This document shows, piece by piece, positions 19,496 through 29,268 of a stretch of 64,000 bases of DNA (its first letter is position 1; each line of letters begins with the position of its first letter). Source of the DNA: Rhodovulum sp. (lineage in GTDB: Bacteria; Pseudomonadota; Alphaproteobacteria; Rhodobacterales; Rhodobacteraceae). Where the stretch lies: positions 1 to 64,000 of the forward strand of contig JACKKC010000015.1 in assembly GCA_020637615.1 (NCBI GenBank), given 5' to 3'. The notes beneath the pieces are model-generated. The model was not told the DNA's origin and did not search any database. It worked only from the letters and a program-made list of their open reading frames with translations. The translations under genes were made by a program, and so were the position numbers.

Positions 19496-19512
19496 GTCCC
19501 GCTGCGGGACGC
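19496..19512. repeat. 17-nt palindromic repeat, copy 1
   Basis: GTCCCGCTGCGGGACGC, an inverted repeat, occurs again identically at 28671-28687 and in similar form at 46045-46060. Each copy has AT-rich DNA to one side in an otherwise GC-rich genome and lies downstream of minus-strand genes. It could be a protein site or part of a terminator. Confidence 0.5.
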
Positions 19513-19549
19513 TACCGCACGCCGCTCGCGGATTCGGCACCAGACAGAA

Positions 19550-19580
19550 CCGCGCGCGCCTGCGGGGCAGGCGCGCGCGG
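19550..19580. terminator. 14-bp perfect stem-loop downstream of allA
   Basis: CCGCGCGCGCCTGC (19550-19563) pairs fully with GCAGGCGCGCGCGG (19567-19580) around a GGG loop, with ATTTTC on the plus side. It sits 29 bases beyond the allA stop, between convergent glpD and allA, so it probably ends one or both transcripts. Its arms resemble the first hairpin of the dispersed element at 50.55 kb. The rest of the 316-base gap shows nothing coding. Confidence 0.65.
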
Positions 19581-19608
19581 ATTTTCGGCCCACGATTGTG
19601 GCCCTCGG

Positions 19609-20099
19609 TCAGGCCTCGACGATGCGCCAGGGCGCGTCGTAGTGATGCTCCTCGAGGTTGCCGGCGGTCGGGATGCGGTCGACGATCACGAAATCGGCGG
19701 TGCGGCCGAGCGGGGTCAGCACCCCGTGCCAGATGCCCCGCAGGTAGTTCACCCCCTGGCGGCCGTTCGTCAGGAAGGCGCGCGGCTGGCCGGGCGTGCC
19801 AGCCTCTTCGGCCGCGACGATTACCATGAAGGGATCCTCGGACATCGGCAGGAAGGCCTGGCTGCCGTAGGGATGGCGCTCGACCATCGTCAGATCGTAG
19901 GGCAGCGCATAGGGGCGGCCGCGGCCGGCGCTGATGCCGATGCGGGTCCCCTCGCCGTCGAAATCCACCCGCGCGAGATCGTGGAAGCGATCGCACATGC
20001 CGGCGTTGATCTGGAAGCTGGGCTCGCCGCGAGTCTCGATGACGTCCCCGTAGGGGGCGAAGGCCTCGGCGGTGAGCGGCTCCAGCGCGATCTCGCGGC

Positions 20100-20103
<4 letters not shown>
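19609..20103 (-). CDS. allA: Ureidoglycolate lyase
   Basis: Splits ureidoglycolate to glyoxylate and urea at the end of the ureide pathway. The 164-residue cupin-type protein starts MSREIALEPLTAEAFAPYGDVI and contains the conserved HPYGSQAFLPM and NYLRGIWHGVLTPL segments of AllA. It is last in the puuE-uraD, allE, allA run, and its ATG overlaps the allE stop (ATGA). The intact sequence and operon context make the assignment firm. Confidence 0.94.
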
Positions 20104-20958
<855 letters not shown>

Positions 20959-20962
<4 letters not shown>

Positions 20963-22377
20963 GCCAGCATGTCCTCGAGGCGGAGTTGGGCGATGCGTTC
21001 GACCTGGGTGCAGGCGGTGGCGAATTCCGTGTCCCGGTCGTTGGAGATGCGCGATTCGAAGGCGGAGAGAATCCCGGCCTTGTCGTGGTCGCGCACCGCG
21101 ATGATGAAGGGAAAGCCGAACTTGCCCTGATAGGTGTCGTTGAGCTCGGTGAAGCGCGCGCGCTCGGCATCGGTAAGGGCGTCGAGGCCGGCGCCGGCCT
21201 GCTCGGCCGTCGATTCCGGCGTCAGCCGCTTGGCGGCGGCGAGCTTGCCCGCGAGGTCGGGGTGGGCGGTCAGCACGCCCAGCCGCTCGTCTTCCTCGGC
21301 GGCGCGGAAGGCGCGGGCCAGCACGTTGTGCACGCCCGCGGCGGTATCATGCGCCGGTCCGAGCTCGAGGTCGAAGGCGCGCTCCGCGATCCAGGCGCTG
21401 TGCTCGAAGACACCGCCGAACCGGGCGACGAAGTCGTCGCGGCTCATGGTCGAGGGCCGCGGCGTGCCGACCGGCGGCGCCGGATGGCGGGCCTTCCAAT
21501 GCGTGGCGATCTCGCTGCGGGTGGCGAACCAGCCGCCGCCCCGGGCCTGCACGTGGTCGATGAAATCGGCGAGGCCCTTGATCCGGCCCGGCCGGCCGAT
21601 CAGGCGGCAATGGAGGCCCACCGACATCATCTTGGGGCTGCCGGCTTCGCCTTCGGCATGCAAGGTGTCGAAGGTGTCGCGCAGGTAGGCGAAGAAATCC
21701 TCGGAGGTGTGGAAGGTGCCGGCCGAGAACCGCATGTCGTTGGTCTCGAGGCTGTAGGGGATCATCAGCTGCTGGCGGCCGGCGTGCTCGAACCAGGAGG
21801 GCACGTCGTCGTCCATGTTGTCGGCCAGCCAGTCGAAGGCGCCGCTCTCCGCGGCGATCTCGACGGTGTTGTGCGAGCAGCGGCCCGTGTACCAGCCGCG
21901 CGGCGGCTCGCCCACCACTTCCGTGTGGAGCTTGATGGCCTCGGCCATGTGCCGGGCCTCTTCGTCGCGGCTGAAATTGGCGTAGTTGATCCACTTCAGC
22001 CCGTGGCTGGCGATCTCGAAGCCAGCCTCCTTCATCGCCGCGACCTGAACCGGCGAGCGGGCCAGCGCCGTGGCGACGCCGTAGATGGTGAGCGGCACGT
22101 TGCGGGAGACCGCGAGGTCGCGGACCCGCCAGAAACCGGCACGGGCGCCGTATTCGTAGATCGATTCCATGCCCCAGTGCCGCATGCCGGGCCAGGGCTG
22201 GGCGTTGGGGATCTCGGAGAGGAAGGCTTCGGAGGCTTCGTCGCCGTGGAGGATGCAGTTCTCGCCACCCTCTTCGTAATTCAGGACCAGGCTGATGGCG
22301 ACCTTGGCCCCGTCCGGCCATTCGATGGCGGGAGGGTTGGGGCCGTAGCCGATCAGGTTCCTGGGGTAGCGCGTCAT
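20959..22377 (-). CDS. puuE: Fused allantoinase (PuuE) and OHCU decarboxylase (UraD)
   Basis: A 472-residue two-domain enzyme. Residues 1-300 are a polysaccharide-deacetylase-type allantoinase (MTRYPRNLIGYGPNPP, SLVLNYEEGGENCILHGD, FEIASHGLKWINY, RGWYTGRCSHNT) that opens the allantoin ring. Residues from about 315 (MSRDDFVARFGGVFEHSAWI) form the 2-oxo-4-hydroxy-4-carboxy-5-ureidoimidazoline decarboxylase that makes (S)-allantoin one step earlier. Such a fusion joins consecutive reactions. The ATG at 22377 is chosen because the allantoinase homology starts there. It leads an operon with allE and allA and is divergent from uraH. Confidence 0.93.
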
Positions 22378-22534
22378 TGGGTGTCCTCCTCGCCCTTGGT
22401 TTGGAGGCGAGCATAGGGAGTTGTCCGGAGATTCGGCTACATTATCTTTTTGAAGGATTTTCGCCTCAGCCCGGCTGGTCTTGCGGGCTTCGTTGCTGCG
22501 ATAGTCCCGGCCAGCCAAGCGGAGGGAACGGCGA

Positions 22535-22900
22535 ATGACTGGAACGGACGGCTATCTTTCGACCCATGTGCTGGACGCGGCGCGGGGTTGCCCGGCAGCG
22601 GGGATGCGGATCGATCTCTACCGGATCGAGGGCGAATCGCGCGCGCTGGTGCGCTCGCTCACCACAAATTCCGACGGGCGAACCGATTCGCCGGTGCTGC
22701 CCAAGGGCGAGATGCCGGCCGGGGTCTATGAGCTCGTCTTTCATGCCGGGGATTATCTCGACGGTGCCGGGATCGCCGGCGAATCGCCGCGCTTCCTCGA
22801 CCAGATCCCGATCCGCTTCGGAATCGCCGATCTGAGCGTGCATTATCATGTGCCGCTCCTGCTCTCGCCCTACAGCTATTCGACCTATCGCGGCAGCTGA
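22535..22900 (+). CDS. uraH: 5-hydroxyisourate hydrolase
   Basis: A 121-residue transthyretin-like enzyme that hydrolyses 5-hydroxyisourate, the PuuD product. It shows the signature N-terminal STHVLDAARGCPA, the central YHVPLLLSPYSYSTYRGS with the diagnostic C-terminal YRGS, and an internal basic residue region around RTDSPVL. The length matches the family. It is divergent from the puuE-uraD operon by about 157 bases, which should hold both promoters. Confidence 0.96.
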   Translation: MTGTDGYLSTHVLDAARGCPAAGMRIDLYRIEGESRALVRSLTTNSDGRTDSPVLPKGEMPAGVYELVFHAGDYLDGAGIAGESPRFLDQIPIRFGIADLSVHYHVPLLLSPYSYSTYRGS

Positions 22901-22985
22901 GGCGCGGCCGGTCCGGGATCGACGGGCGTCGGCCTTGCGGCGAAGCCGGCCGGCGTCCGAGCGGAAGCGAAGGGAGGATGTGAGA

Positions 22986-23282
22986 ATGCGCAGCTTTGCC
23001 CCCGCCCTGGCGATGGCCGCCCTCCTGCCCTCGGCGGCGATGGCCCAGATCAATTTCTCTCACGGACCCGAGGAGGGTGCCGTGACCTGCGGGCAGTTCG
23101 TGGTGATGGATTCCGTCGGCCAGATGCAGGCGCTGACGGCCGTCGAGCCGATCGGCGGCGAGATGCCCGACGCTGACCCGGCGCTTGCGGCGCAATGGGC
23201 GGCGACGGTGAACGCCGCCTGCACCGGCCATCCCGATCGGCTTCTTCAGGACGTCGCTGTCGAGGCGCTGGGCGGCAACTAG
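22986..23282 (+). CDS. HdeA/HdeB-family periplasmic protein
   Basis: A 98-residue secreted protein. Residues 1-21 (MRSFAPALAMAALLPSAAMA) form a Sec signal peptide. The mature part has the HdeA-like pattern VTCGQFVVMD ... VNAACTGHPDRLLQDVAVEAL, with two cysteines placed to form the single disulfide. E. coli HdeA is an acid-activated periplasmic chaperone; a chaperone or acid-stress role here is inferred. It follows uraH by 85 bases on the same strand, and its stop codon shares bases with the stop of the convergent LysR gene. Confidence 0.78.
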   Translation: MRSFAPALAMAALLPSAAMAQINFSHGPEEGAVTCGQFVVMDSVGQMQALTAVEPIGGEMPDADPALAAQWAATVNAACTGHPDRLLQDVAVEALGGN

Positions 23283-24256
23283 GCGTCGCGCCCAGGGTGC
23301 GGCCGGGCGTCCCGCGTCAGGTAGGGGCGGCGGCAGGGGATCTGCTCGAGGATCTCGCCGAGCGCCTTCTTGCAGGCGGGAACCATGAAATCCATGAAAA
23401 GGCGGCTTTTGGGGTCCTGAAGCCGCTTGTGCGGGTAGAGGCAGGCGAGCTGGACGTCGAGCGGCGGCACCGCTTCGGCCACCACGACGAGCGCGCCGCT
23501 GCGCAGATGCTCGGCGATCTCGAAGGCGGGCTTGAGCGCGATGCCGCGCCCCGCCAGTGCCCAGGCGGTCAGCACGTCGCCGTCATCCGATTCGAAGGAG
23601 CCCTGCACCTCGTAGCGGCGCGGGCCGGTGGGAGTCTGCAGGGTCCAGACGAATTCGCGCGCGCCCGGAAAGCGCAGGAGCAGGCAATTGTGCCCGCCCG
23701 TGACCAGGTCCTCGCCGCTCATGGGCATGCCGTGGCGCGTCACATAGTCCGGGGAGGCGCAGAGCACCCGGCGGCAATCGGCGATCGGCCGCAGGCGCAG
23801 GTTCGAATCCTCCAGGTCCCCGAGCATGAAGATCACGTCGAGCCCCTCGGCGGTGACGTCGAGCTTGCGGTCCGAGAGCCGCAGGCGCACGTCGATCTCG
23901 GGGTAGAGGTCGTTGAATTCCGGGATGAGCGGCGCGATCAGCCGCTTGCCGATCCCCAGCGGCGCGGCGACATGGATCGAGCCGCGGGGCTTGCGCGAGA
24001 CCTCGGCGACCTCGGCCTCGGCCTCCTCGATGGCGGCGAGGATCCTGAGCGCGCCCTTGTAAAAGATTCGCCCCTGTTCGGTCGGCTGGAGGCTGCGGGT
24101 GGTGCGGTTGAAGAGCCGCACGCCCAGGTGCTTTTCCAGTTCGGCGACGCGCGCGCTCACCACCGCCGGCGAGACGCGCTGGTCGCGGCCGGCGGCGGAC
24201 ATGCTGCCGAGATCGCAGACCCGAACGAAGGTTCGAAGAGTGTTCACGTAGGACAT
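23279..24256 (-). CDS. LysR-family transcriptional regulator
   Basis: A 325-residue LysR regulator. The N-terminal winged helix lies at residues 1-60 (LRTFVRVCDLGSMSAAGRD, SPAVVSARVAELEKHLGVRLFNRTTRSL) and an effector domain follows from about 90. It is divergent from puuD with about 108 bases between, the classic LysR layout, so it most likely controls puuD and perhaps the ureide genes. The ligand is unknown; a purine metabolite is a reasonable guess. Confidence 0.9.
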   Translation of the reverse strand: MSYVNTLRTFVRVCDLGSMSAAGRDQRVSPAVVSARVAELEKHLGVRLFNRTTRSLQPTEQGRIFYKGALRILAAIEEAEAEVAEVSRKPRGSIHVAAPLGIGKRLIAPLIPEFNDLYPEIDVRLRLSDRKLDVTAEGLDVIFMLGDLEDSNLRLRPIADCRRVLCASPDYVTRHGMPMSGEDLVTGGHNCLLLRFPGAREFVWTLQTPTGPRRYEVQGSFESDDGDVLTAWALAGRGIALKPAFEIAEHLRSGALVVVAEAVPPLDVQLACLYPHKRLQDPKSRLFMDFMVPACKKALGEILEQIPCRRPYLTRDARPHPGRDA

Positions 24257-24278
24257 TTCGCGACGCTATCATTTTCAG

Positions 24279-24316
24279 GGGAATCCGGAAAGTGCTGGCG
24301 CATTGTGGGGATTCCC
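24279..24316. promoter_or_regulatory. Dyad in the LysR-puuD control region
   Basis: GGGAATCC (24279-24286) and GGATTCCC (24309-24316) are perfect 8-base mirror arms with a 22-base spacer, between the divergent LysR and puuD starts. The symmetry and position make this a candidate regulator site, but the spacing is wider than a simple T-N11-A LysR box. Confidence 0.45.
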
Positions 24317-24364
24317 ATGAAGGTCGGATCTGAGAAGGTCGAGGAATCAACAGGGGAGGACAGG

Positions 24365-25600
24365 ATGTACGCATTCCCGATCATCTGGGACTGGATGGCC
24401 TTTGCCGTGCGCTGGCTGCACGTGATCACGGGCATCGCCTGGATTGGATCGTCGTTTTATTTCGTGGCGCTCGACCTCGGGCTGCGAAAAGTACCGAATC
24501 TGCCGGAAGGCGCCCATGGCGAGGAATGGCAGGTGCATGGTGGTGGTTTCTACCACATCCAGAAATACCTGGTGGCACCGGAACGGATGCCGGAACACCT
24601 CGTCTGGTTCAAATGGGAGAGCTACGCGACCTGGCTCTCGGGCTTCACGATGCTCGCCATCGTCTACTATGCCGGGGCGGATCTCTTCCTGGTTGACCGG
24701 CATGTGCTGGACGTGCCCTCGTGGGTCGCGATCCTGATCTCGCTCGCCTCGCTGAGCGTGGGCTGGCTGCTCTACGACAATCTCTGCAAGTCGAAGCTCG
24801 CGGAGAATCCCACCACGCTGATGGTGCTGCTCTTCATCATCCTGGTGGCGATGGCCTGGGGCTACACGCAGGTCTTCACCGGGCGCGCGGCGCTCCTGCA
24901 TCTCGGCGCCTTCACCGCGACGATCATGTCGGCCAACGTCTTCTTCGTCATCATCCCGAACCAGAAGATCGTGGTTGCTGACCTGAAGGCCGGACGCACG
25001 CCGGATCCGAAATACGGCAAGATCGCCAAGCTGCGCTCGACCCACAACAACTACCTGACGCTGCCGGTTCTGTTCCTGATGCTGTCGAACCACTATCCGC
25101 TGGCTTTCGGGACGCAGTACAACTGGCTTATCGCGAGCCTCGTCTTCCTGATGGGCGTGACGATCCGGCACTACTTCAACACGATGCATGCGCGGAAGGG
25201 CGAACCCCGCTGGACCTGGCTCGCCACGGTGGTCCTGTTCATCCTGATCGCCTGGCTCTCTTCCATCTCCGCGCCGCAGCCCGAGGTGGAAGAAGAGGAG
25301 GCCGCGGAGCTGTCGCCCTTCGAGATGCAGTTCGCTTCGGCCGAGGGCTTCTCCGACGTGACCGACACGGTGATGGGGCGCTGCTCGATGTGCCATGCCT
25401 CCGAGGTCTTCTGGCCGGGCCTGCACACCGCCCCCAAGGGGGTCGTGCTCGAGACCGAGGCGCAGATCGCCGCGCACGCCCGTGAGATCTATCTCCAGGC
25501 CGGCCGGTCCCATGCCATGCCGCCGGGCAATGTCACCGACATCGAGCCGTCGGAGCGGCAGATGATCGTCGACTGGTACGAGGCCGCCACCAGGGGCTAG
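24365..25600 (+). CDS. puuD: Urate hydroxylase PuuD with C-terminal cytochrome c domain
   Basis: A 411-residue inner-membrane enzyme that hydroxylates urate to 5-hydroxyisourate and passes electrons to the respiratory chain. The first 310 residues have about eight membrane segments (AFAVRWLHVITGIAWIGSSF) and conserved histidines. Residues from about 325 form a cytochrome c domain with haem motif CSMCH and a distal Met in HAMPPGN. This is the known PuuD layout. The ATG at 24365 follows AGGGGAGGA. It starts the urate pathway that UraH and UraD continue, and is divergent from the LysR gene. Confidence 0.95.
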   Translation: MYAFPIIWDWMAFAVRWLHVITGIAWIGSSFYFVALDLGLRKVPNLPEGAHGEEWQVHGGGFYHIQKYLVAPERMPEHLVWFKWESYATWLSGFTMLAIVYYAGADLFLVDRHVLDVPSWVAILISLASLSVGWLLYDNLCKSKLAENPTTLMVLLFIILVAMAWGYTQVFTGRAALLHLGAFTATIMSANVFFVIIPNQKIVVADLKAGRTPDPKYGKIAKLRSTHNNYLTLPVLFLMLSNHYPLAFGTQYNWLIASLVFLMGVTIRHYFNTMHARKGEPRWTWLATVVLFILIAWLSSISAPQPEVEEEEAAELSPFEMQFASAEGFSDVTDTVMGRCSMCHASEVFWPGLHTAPKGVVLETEAQIAAHAREIYLQAGRSHAMPPGNVTDIEPSERQMIVDWYEAATRG

Positions 25601-25688
25601 GCGAGCGGCTGCCTGCCGCGGCTTAAGGATCGCCGGGAATAGTCCTTTCGAGGCCGGCGCGCTTTGCCTATCATCGTATCACGCATGG

Positions 25689-25708
25689 CGCCCGCCTCCA
25701 GGCGGGCG
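25689..25708 (+). terminator. Stem-loop after puuD
   Basis: CGCCCGCCT and AGGCGGGCG form a 9-base mirror around CC, 88 bases beyond the puuD stop and 22 before the next start. It could end puuD transcription (no T-run) or be a leader hairpin of the following operon. Confidence 0.45.
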
Positions 25709-25730
25709 TCTCCGTTATAGGGATCGAGGC

Positions 25731-26579
25731 TTGAGCAAGGACGGAGCGCGCGATTCACCCTCCGCCGGCACGGCGGAGAACTGGGGGCGGCCGGACCGGA
25801 TCCGGGCCGGCGCGGTCTCGGGGCCGTGGCGGAGCGCGCCGCGGGCCGAGCATGGCGAGAGTGGCGCCGCGCCGCTGTCGCGCGGTGGGGCGGGCCACGG
25901 CGTCGCGGCGGCGCTCGCCAAGGCGCGGGCCAAGCCGACCGGCGCGACGGGCCGGATGGACGTCAGGCCGCAGCCGCATGCCACCGCCCCGCAGGCGCGC
26001 CGTATCGAGCCGGAATACATCGAGCCGGATTATGTCGAGCCCGGCTATCGTGACCCCGATTATCGCGACATCGACGAGACCATGGACCGCCAGCGGCGGT
26101 CGGTGCGCCTGGCGATCGCCGCGGGCGTGCTGATCGCCCTGGCGATCGTGGGGGCGGCCTTCCTGCTGCGGCCAGGCGCCGGGCCGGACGTGGCAGTACC
26201 CGAGACCCCGGCCGCGACCGTCACGGCCACCGCCCCGCCGGCCGCGCCCGCCCCGGTGCAGGCGCCACCCGCCGCCGAGGAATCGGGGGCGATCCGGCTT
26301 CGGGTCGGGCCGAATCTCGCGCCCGAGCGGCGCGAGCAGATCGCGGCGGCGCTGGAGGCCGAGGGATACGGCCCGGTCGTGGTGGAGGTGCTGCCGTTCC
26401 AGATCGCCGCCTCGAGGGTCGGGTATTACCGCGCGGAGGACGAGGCGCCGGCGGCCGCGCTGGCGCAGTTCCTCTCGGGCATGCTCGGCGACGGCGGGAT
26501 CGAGGTTTCGACCCGCGACTACGGCAAGCTGCTCAGCGACACCGAGCCCGGCCGGCTGGACGTCTGGATCGAGGGCTAG
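25731..26579 (+). CDS. Single-span membrane protein with LytR_C-like domain
   Basis: A 282-residue protein of unknown function. Residues 1-120 are a disordered cytoplasmic part containing a Tyr-rich repeat (EPEYIEPDYVEPGYRDPDYR). One membrane span lies at about 125-146 (LAIAAGVLIALAIVGAAFLL), a Pro/Ala linker follows, and a C-terminal domain at about 190-282 reads like a LytR C-terminal/SPOR-type fold (ALEAEGYGPVVVEV, ASRVGYYRAEDEAPAAALAQ). The start is TTG at 25731 with AGGGA nearby. It abuts the next gene with no spacing, so the three genes to 28477 form an operon. An envelope role is inferred. Confidence 0.72.
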   Translation: MSKDGARDSPSAGTAENWGRPDRIRAGAVSGPWRSAPRAEHGESGAAPLSRGGAGHGVAAALAKARAKPTGATGRMDVRPQPHATAPQARRIEPEYIEPDYVEPGYRDPDYRDIDETMDRQRRSVRLAIAAGVLIALAIVGAAFLLRPGAGPDVAVPETPAATVTATAPPAAPAPVQAPPAAEESGAIRLRVGPNLAPERREQIAAALEAEGYGPVVVEVLPFQIAASRVGYYRAEDEAPAAALAQFLSGMLGDGGIEVSTRDYGKLLSDTEPGRLDVWIEG

Positions 26580-27491
26580 ATGGCGCGGGCGGGCGCTCCC
26601 TGCACGCTCACGATTCGCGGTGCCGCGGGTCTGGCCGCCGCAAGCCTCGCGGCGCTGGTCCTGGCGGCGCGTCCGGCGCCGGCCCAGGATTTCACCGCCA
26701 TCGGCGCCGAGGCCATCGCCATCGTCCAGGCCGAGCTCGCCGAGCTCGAACGGCAGCGCAGCGCCCTTCAGGCGGAGATCGCCGCGCTCGACGGGCAGCG
26801 GGCGGAAGCGACCGCGGATCTGTCGGCGCGGCAGGAGCTGCGCAGCGGGGAACTGGCCGAGCTCGAGGCCGAGGCGCAGGCGCGGCTCGAGGCGCTCGGG
26901 GACGCGGCAGAGCGGCAACAGGCGGAAGCCGAGGCGGCGGCGCAGCAACTGGACTCCATCGAAGCCACGATCGCGGCGCGGCGGAAGCAAGCCGACCGCG
27001 CCGAAGCGGAAATCGCCGCGCTGGAGCACGACCGCGCCGAAGCCGAGGCGGCGCTCGCGGAGGCGCGCGCTCGACTCGCGGAAGCCGAGGCCGCCGGCGC
27101 GCGGGCCGCCGCGCTCGAAACCCTGATCGCCGGGCTGGAATCGGATGCCGCTTCGCTGGCATCGCGCAAGGACGGGCTGGAGGCCGAGCTGGTTGCCGTT
27201 CAGGGCCGCCTGACCCGGCTGCAATCGGAGCTTGCCGAAACGGACGCGGCGCCGGAACCCGGGCAGGTGGCAGAGCCGGCGGGCGCCGCTGTCGGGCGCC
27301 GCTCGGCGCCCAGCATCGAGATCGCGCTCGCCACGGCACCGGGCCTCGGGGGCGCGAGCGACGCGCAGCTCGGCCTGTTGGCCGCGGAGCTGCGGGACGG
27401 CGCCTGCGTCACCGATGCGCTCGGGGAGGCTTTCGGCGGGATCAACCGCTTCACCGCGGCGGCGCTGGTGCGGGGTCTAGGCGATTGCTGA
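26580..27491 (+). CDS. Secreted coiled-coil protein
   Basis: A 303-residue periplasmic protein of no recognised family. Residues 1-36 are a signal peptide ending RPAPAQ. Residues about 45-215 are almost pure alanine/glutamate/arginine coiled coil, and after a short linker a compact C-terminal part (ELRDGACVTDALGEAFGGIN to GLGDC) has two cysteines that could pair. The start codon follows the previous stop directly, and the end overlaps the next gene by 7 bases. Such coiled-coil spacers often bridge envelope complexes; that role is inferred. Its AT-poor repetitive sequence also gives long shadow frames. Confidence 0.75.
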   Translation: MARAGAPCTLTIRGAAGLAAASLAALVLAARPAPAQDFTAIGAEAIAIVQAELAELERQRSALQAEIAALDGQRAEATADLSARQELRSGELAELEAEAQARLEALGDAAERQQAEAEAAAQQLDSIEATIAARRKQADRAEAEIAALEHDRAEAEAALAEARARLAEAEAAGARAAALETLIAGLESDAASLASRKDGLEAELVAVQGRLTRLQSELAETDAAPEPGQVAEPAGAAVGRRSAPSIEIALATAPGLGGASDAQLGLLAAELRDGACVTDALGEAFGGINRFTAAALVRGLGDC

Positions 27492-28477
27492 GGCGGGCGC
27501 TGTGCGCGGCGTCCGGGCGCCGCCGCCGGTGCGGGCTCTGGCTGTTGGCCACGCTGCTGCCCGCGGCGCTCGCGGCGCAGGAAGTCGAGGTCAATATCGT
27601 CGCCGCCGGTCCGGCCGAGACCGATACAGCGATCGGCCGCGACATCATGGCGGTCGCCGGCACCTGCGGCCTGACGCTCGATGTCCAGCCCTCGGCCGGC
27701 GCGCTTGAGAACGCCGCCGCGATCCGCGACCGGCGGCGCACCCAGCTCGGCTTCCTGCAGGGCGACGTTCTGGAATACCTGCAGACCTTCGCCCCGGAGG
27801 ATCCGGCGCTGCGGCGGATCGCTGACGGACTGCGGGTGGTCTTCCCGCTCTATGTCTCGGAGATCCACCTGCTCGCGCGGCGCGACATCGCCGGTCTCGC
27901 GGATCTGTCGGGGCGGCGGGTCTCGGTCGGGCTCACCGAAAGCGGGACCTTCGTCACCGCCGGGCTGGTGCTCGACCTCGCCGAGGTCCGGCCCGCGGCG
28001 CGGATCGACGATCTCGGCCCCGAGGCGGCGCTGGAGGCGCTGCTCGCCGGCGAGATCGACGCGATGTTCGCCGTCACCGCTGCCCCGGCCGAGCTCTTCC
28101 GCGACCCGCGGCTCGGCGATGGCCGCTACCACCTGCTGGCGCTGGACGATCCGGCGCTGGCGGCGGTCTATGCGCCGGCGACGATCGCGGCGGGGAGCTA
28201 TCCGATGGTCGACGCGGACGTCCACGTGCTCGCAATCCGGACGCTGCTGATGGCCTATGACTTCAGGCCGCCGGTCAATTCCTACCACCGGGCGAGCTGC
28301 GCGGCGATTGCGGATGTCGCGCACATGATCCTGTCGCGGATGGACGCCCTGAAGGCCCGGGGGCACGCGAAATGGCGCGCCGTCGACCTGACGGCGATCC
28401 CCGAGGGTTGGCCGATTTCCGATTGCGCCATGGATGGGCTCGACCCCGGTCATGTCCTGGCTTGTCCGGGCCCGTAG
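27485..28477 (+). CDS. TAXI-family solute-binding protein
   Basis: A 330-residue secreted protein with a signal peptide (LWLLATLLPAALAAQ) followed by a periplasmic binding fold of the TAXI type: NIVAAGPAETDTAIGRDI and ALENAAAIRDRRRTQLGFLQGD near the start, then DLSGRRVSVGLTESGT and LLAGEIDAMFAV. TAXI proteins usually feed TRAP transporters, but no TRAP membrane gene lies nearby, so it may act as a ligand sensor for the operon. The start is TTG at 27485, overlapping the coiled-coil gene by 7 bases. The following 250 bases to 28730 contain no gene, only an AT-rich patch and a palindrome. Confidence 0.82.
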   Translation: MLRRALCAASGRRRRCGLWLLATLLPAALAAQEVEVNIVAAGPAETDTAIGRDIMAVAGTCGLTLDVQPSAGALENAAAIRDRRRTQLGFLQGDVLEYLQTFAPEDPALRRIADGLRVVFPLYVSEIHLLARRDIAGLADLSGRRVSVGLTESGTFVTAGLVLDLAEVRPAARIDDLGPEAALEALLAGEIDAMFAVTAAPAELFRDPRLGDGRYHLLALDDPALAAVYAPATIAAGSYPMVDADVHVLAIRTLLMAYDFRPPVNSYHRASCAAIADVAHMILSRMDALKARGHAKWRAVDLTAIPEGWPISDCAMDGLDPGHVLACPGP

Positions 28478-28670
28478 GCGTCCACTGCCGATGATGCTCT
28501 ACCGCCGGTGTCGGACGGGCCGAACGGGGATTTCCTGCGCCGGGTCTGCGCGGTCACCGGGTGCTGGCACGCGGTCCGTTTCAACGGCCCGCAACTACGC
28601 CATACGACGACCCGAAGCGATCATTTGAACTGCATCAAAAACTCTATGCAATAACAATAATTTAGATAGT

Positions 28671-28687
28671 GTCCCGCTGCGGGACGC
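28671..28687. repeat. 17-nt palindromic repeat, copy 2
   Basis: Identical to the copy at 19496 (GTCCCGCTGCGGGACGC), with an AT-rich stretch at 28620-28670 on one side. It lies 43 bases past the EVE gene stop, so on the minus strand it could act as a terminator hairpin. Confidence 0.5.
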
Positions 28688-28729
28688 CCTCCCGGGGCGC
28701 CGCGCCGAGCCCGTCGGACCGAGGTCGTA

Positions 28730-29149
28730 TCAGCCCTTGTAGCCGCCCATCTCGCAGACGACGCGCCATTCCTCCGCGCTGACCGGCTGAACCGAAAGGC
28801 GGGTGTTGTTGACGAGCACCATGTCCGCGAGCCGCGGCTCGGCCTTGCAGGCCTCGAGCGTCACCGGCTTGGGGAAGGGCGCCACCGCGCGGATGTCGAC
28901 GCATTCCCAGCGCGCATCCTCGGTGGTGCTGTCGGGATGGGCCTCGGCGATGACCTCGACCACGCCGACCACCGCCTTCTCGGCCTGGGAATGATAGAAG
29001 AAGCCGAGATCGCCGGGCTTCATCAGCCGCATGTTGTTGCGCGCCTGATAGTTGCGCACCCCGTCCCATTCCTGGCCCGCCGCGCCGCGCGCCACCTGGT
29101 CGTCCCAACTCCAGGTTTCCGCTTCCGACTTGAAGAGCCAGTATGCCAT
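28730..29149 (-). CDS. EVE-domain protein
   Basis: A 139-residue EVE/PUA-like protein (MAYWLFKSEAETWSWDD, GVRNYQARNNMRLMKPGD, FFYHSQAEKAVVGVVEV), the family of thymocyte nuclear protein 1, whose members bind modified nucleobases in DNA or RNA. The bacterial function is not established. The start is placed at MAYWLF, where the family begins. It trails tsaD-gpsA on the same strand by about 120 bases, an arrangement common in Rhodobacterales, and is probably in the same transcript. Confidence 0.92.
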   Translation of the reverse strand: MAYWLFKSEAETWSWDDQVARGAAGQEWDGVRNYQARNNMRLMKPGDLGFFYHSQAEKAVVGVVEVIAEAHPDSTTEDARWECVDIRAVAPFPKPVTLEACKAEPRLADMVLVNNTRLSVQPVSAEEWRVVCEMGGYKG

Positions 29150-29268
29150 CTTCCGCCCCTTTCCCGCCCGGGGTTCCGCCGATGCCGGGGCTCTATCGCG
29201 GACCGGCCGGCGACGCCAGCCCGCGGCGCTGCACCAATATAAGGTGTCGATCGACCGGCGGTGGGGCG

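Noticed and set aside
23795..23815. tRNA-like T-arm GGTTCGAATCC
   Set aside because: It lies inside the LysR gene and no acceptor, D or anticodon arm can be built around it.
27200..28453. 417-residue frame opposite the TAXI gene
   Set aside because: No domain, Arg/Asp/Gly-rich, and the opposite strand has signal peptide and TAXI motifs.
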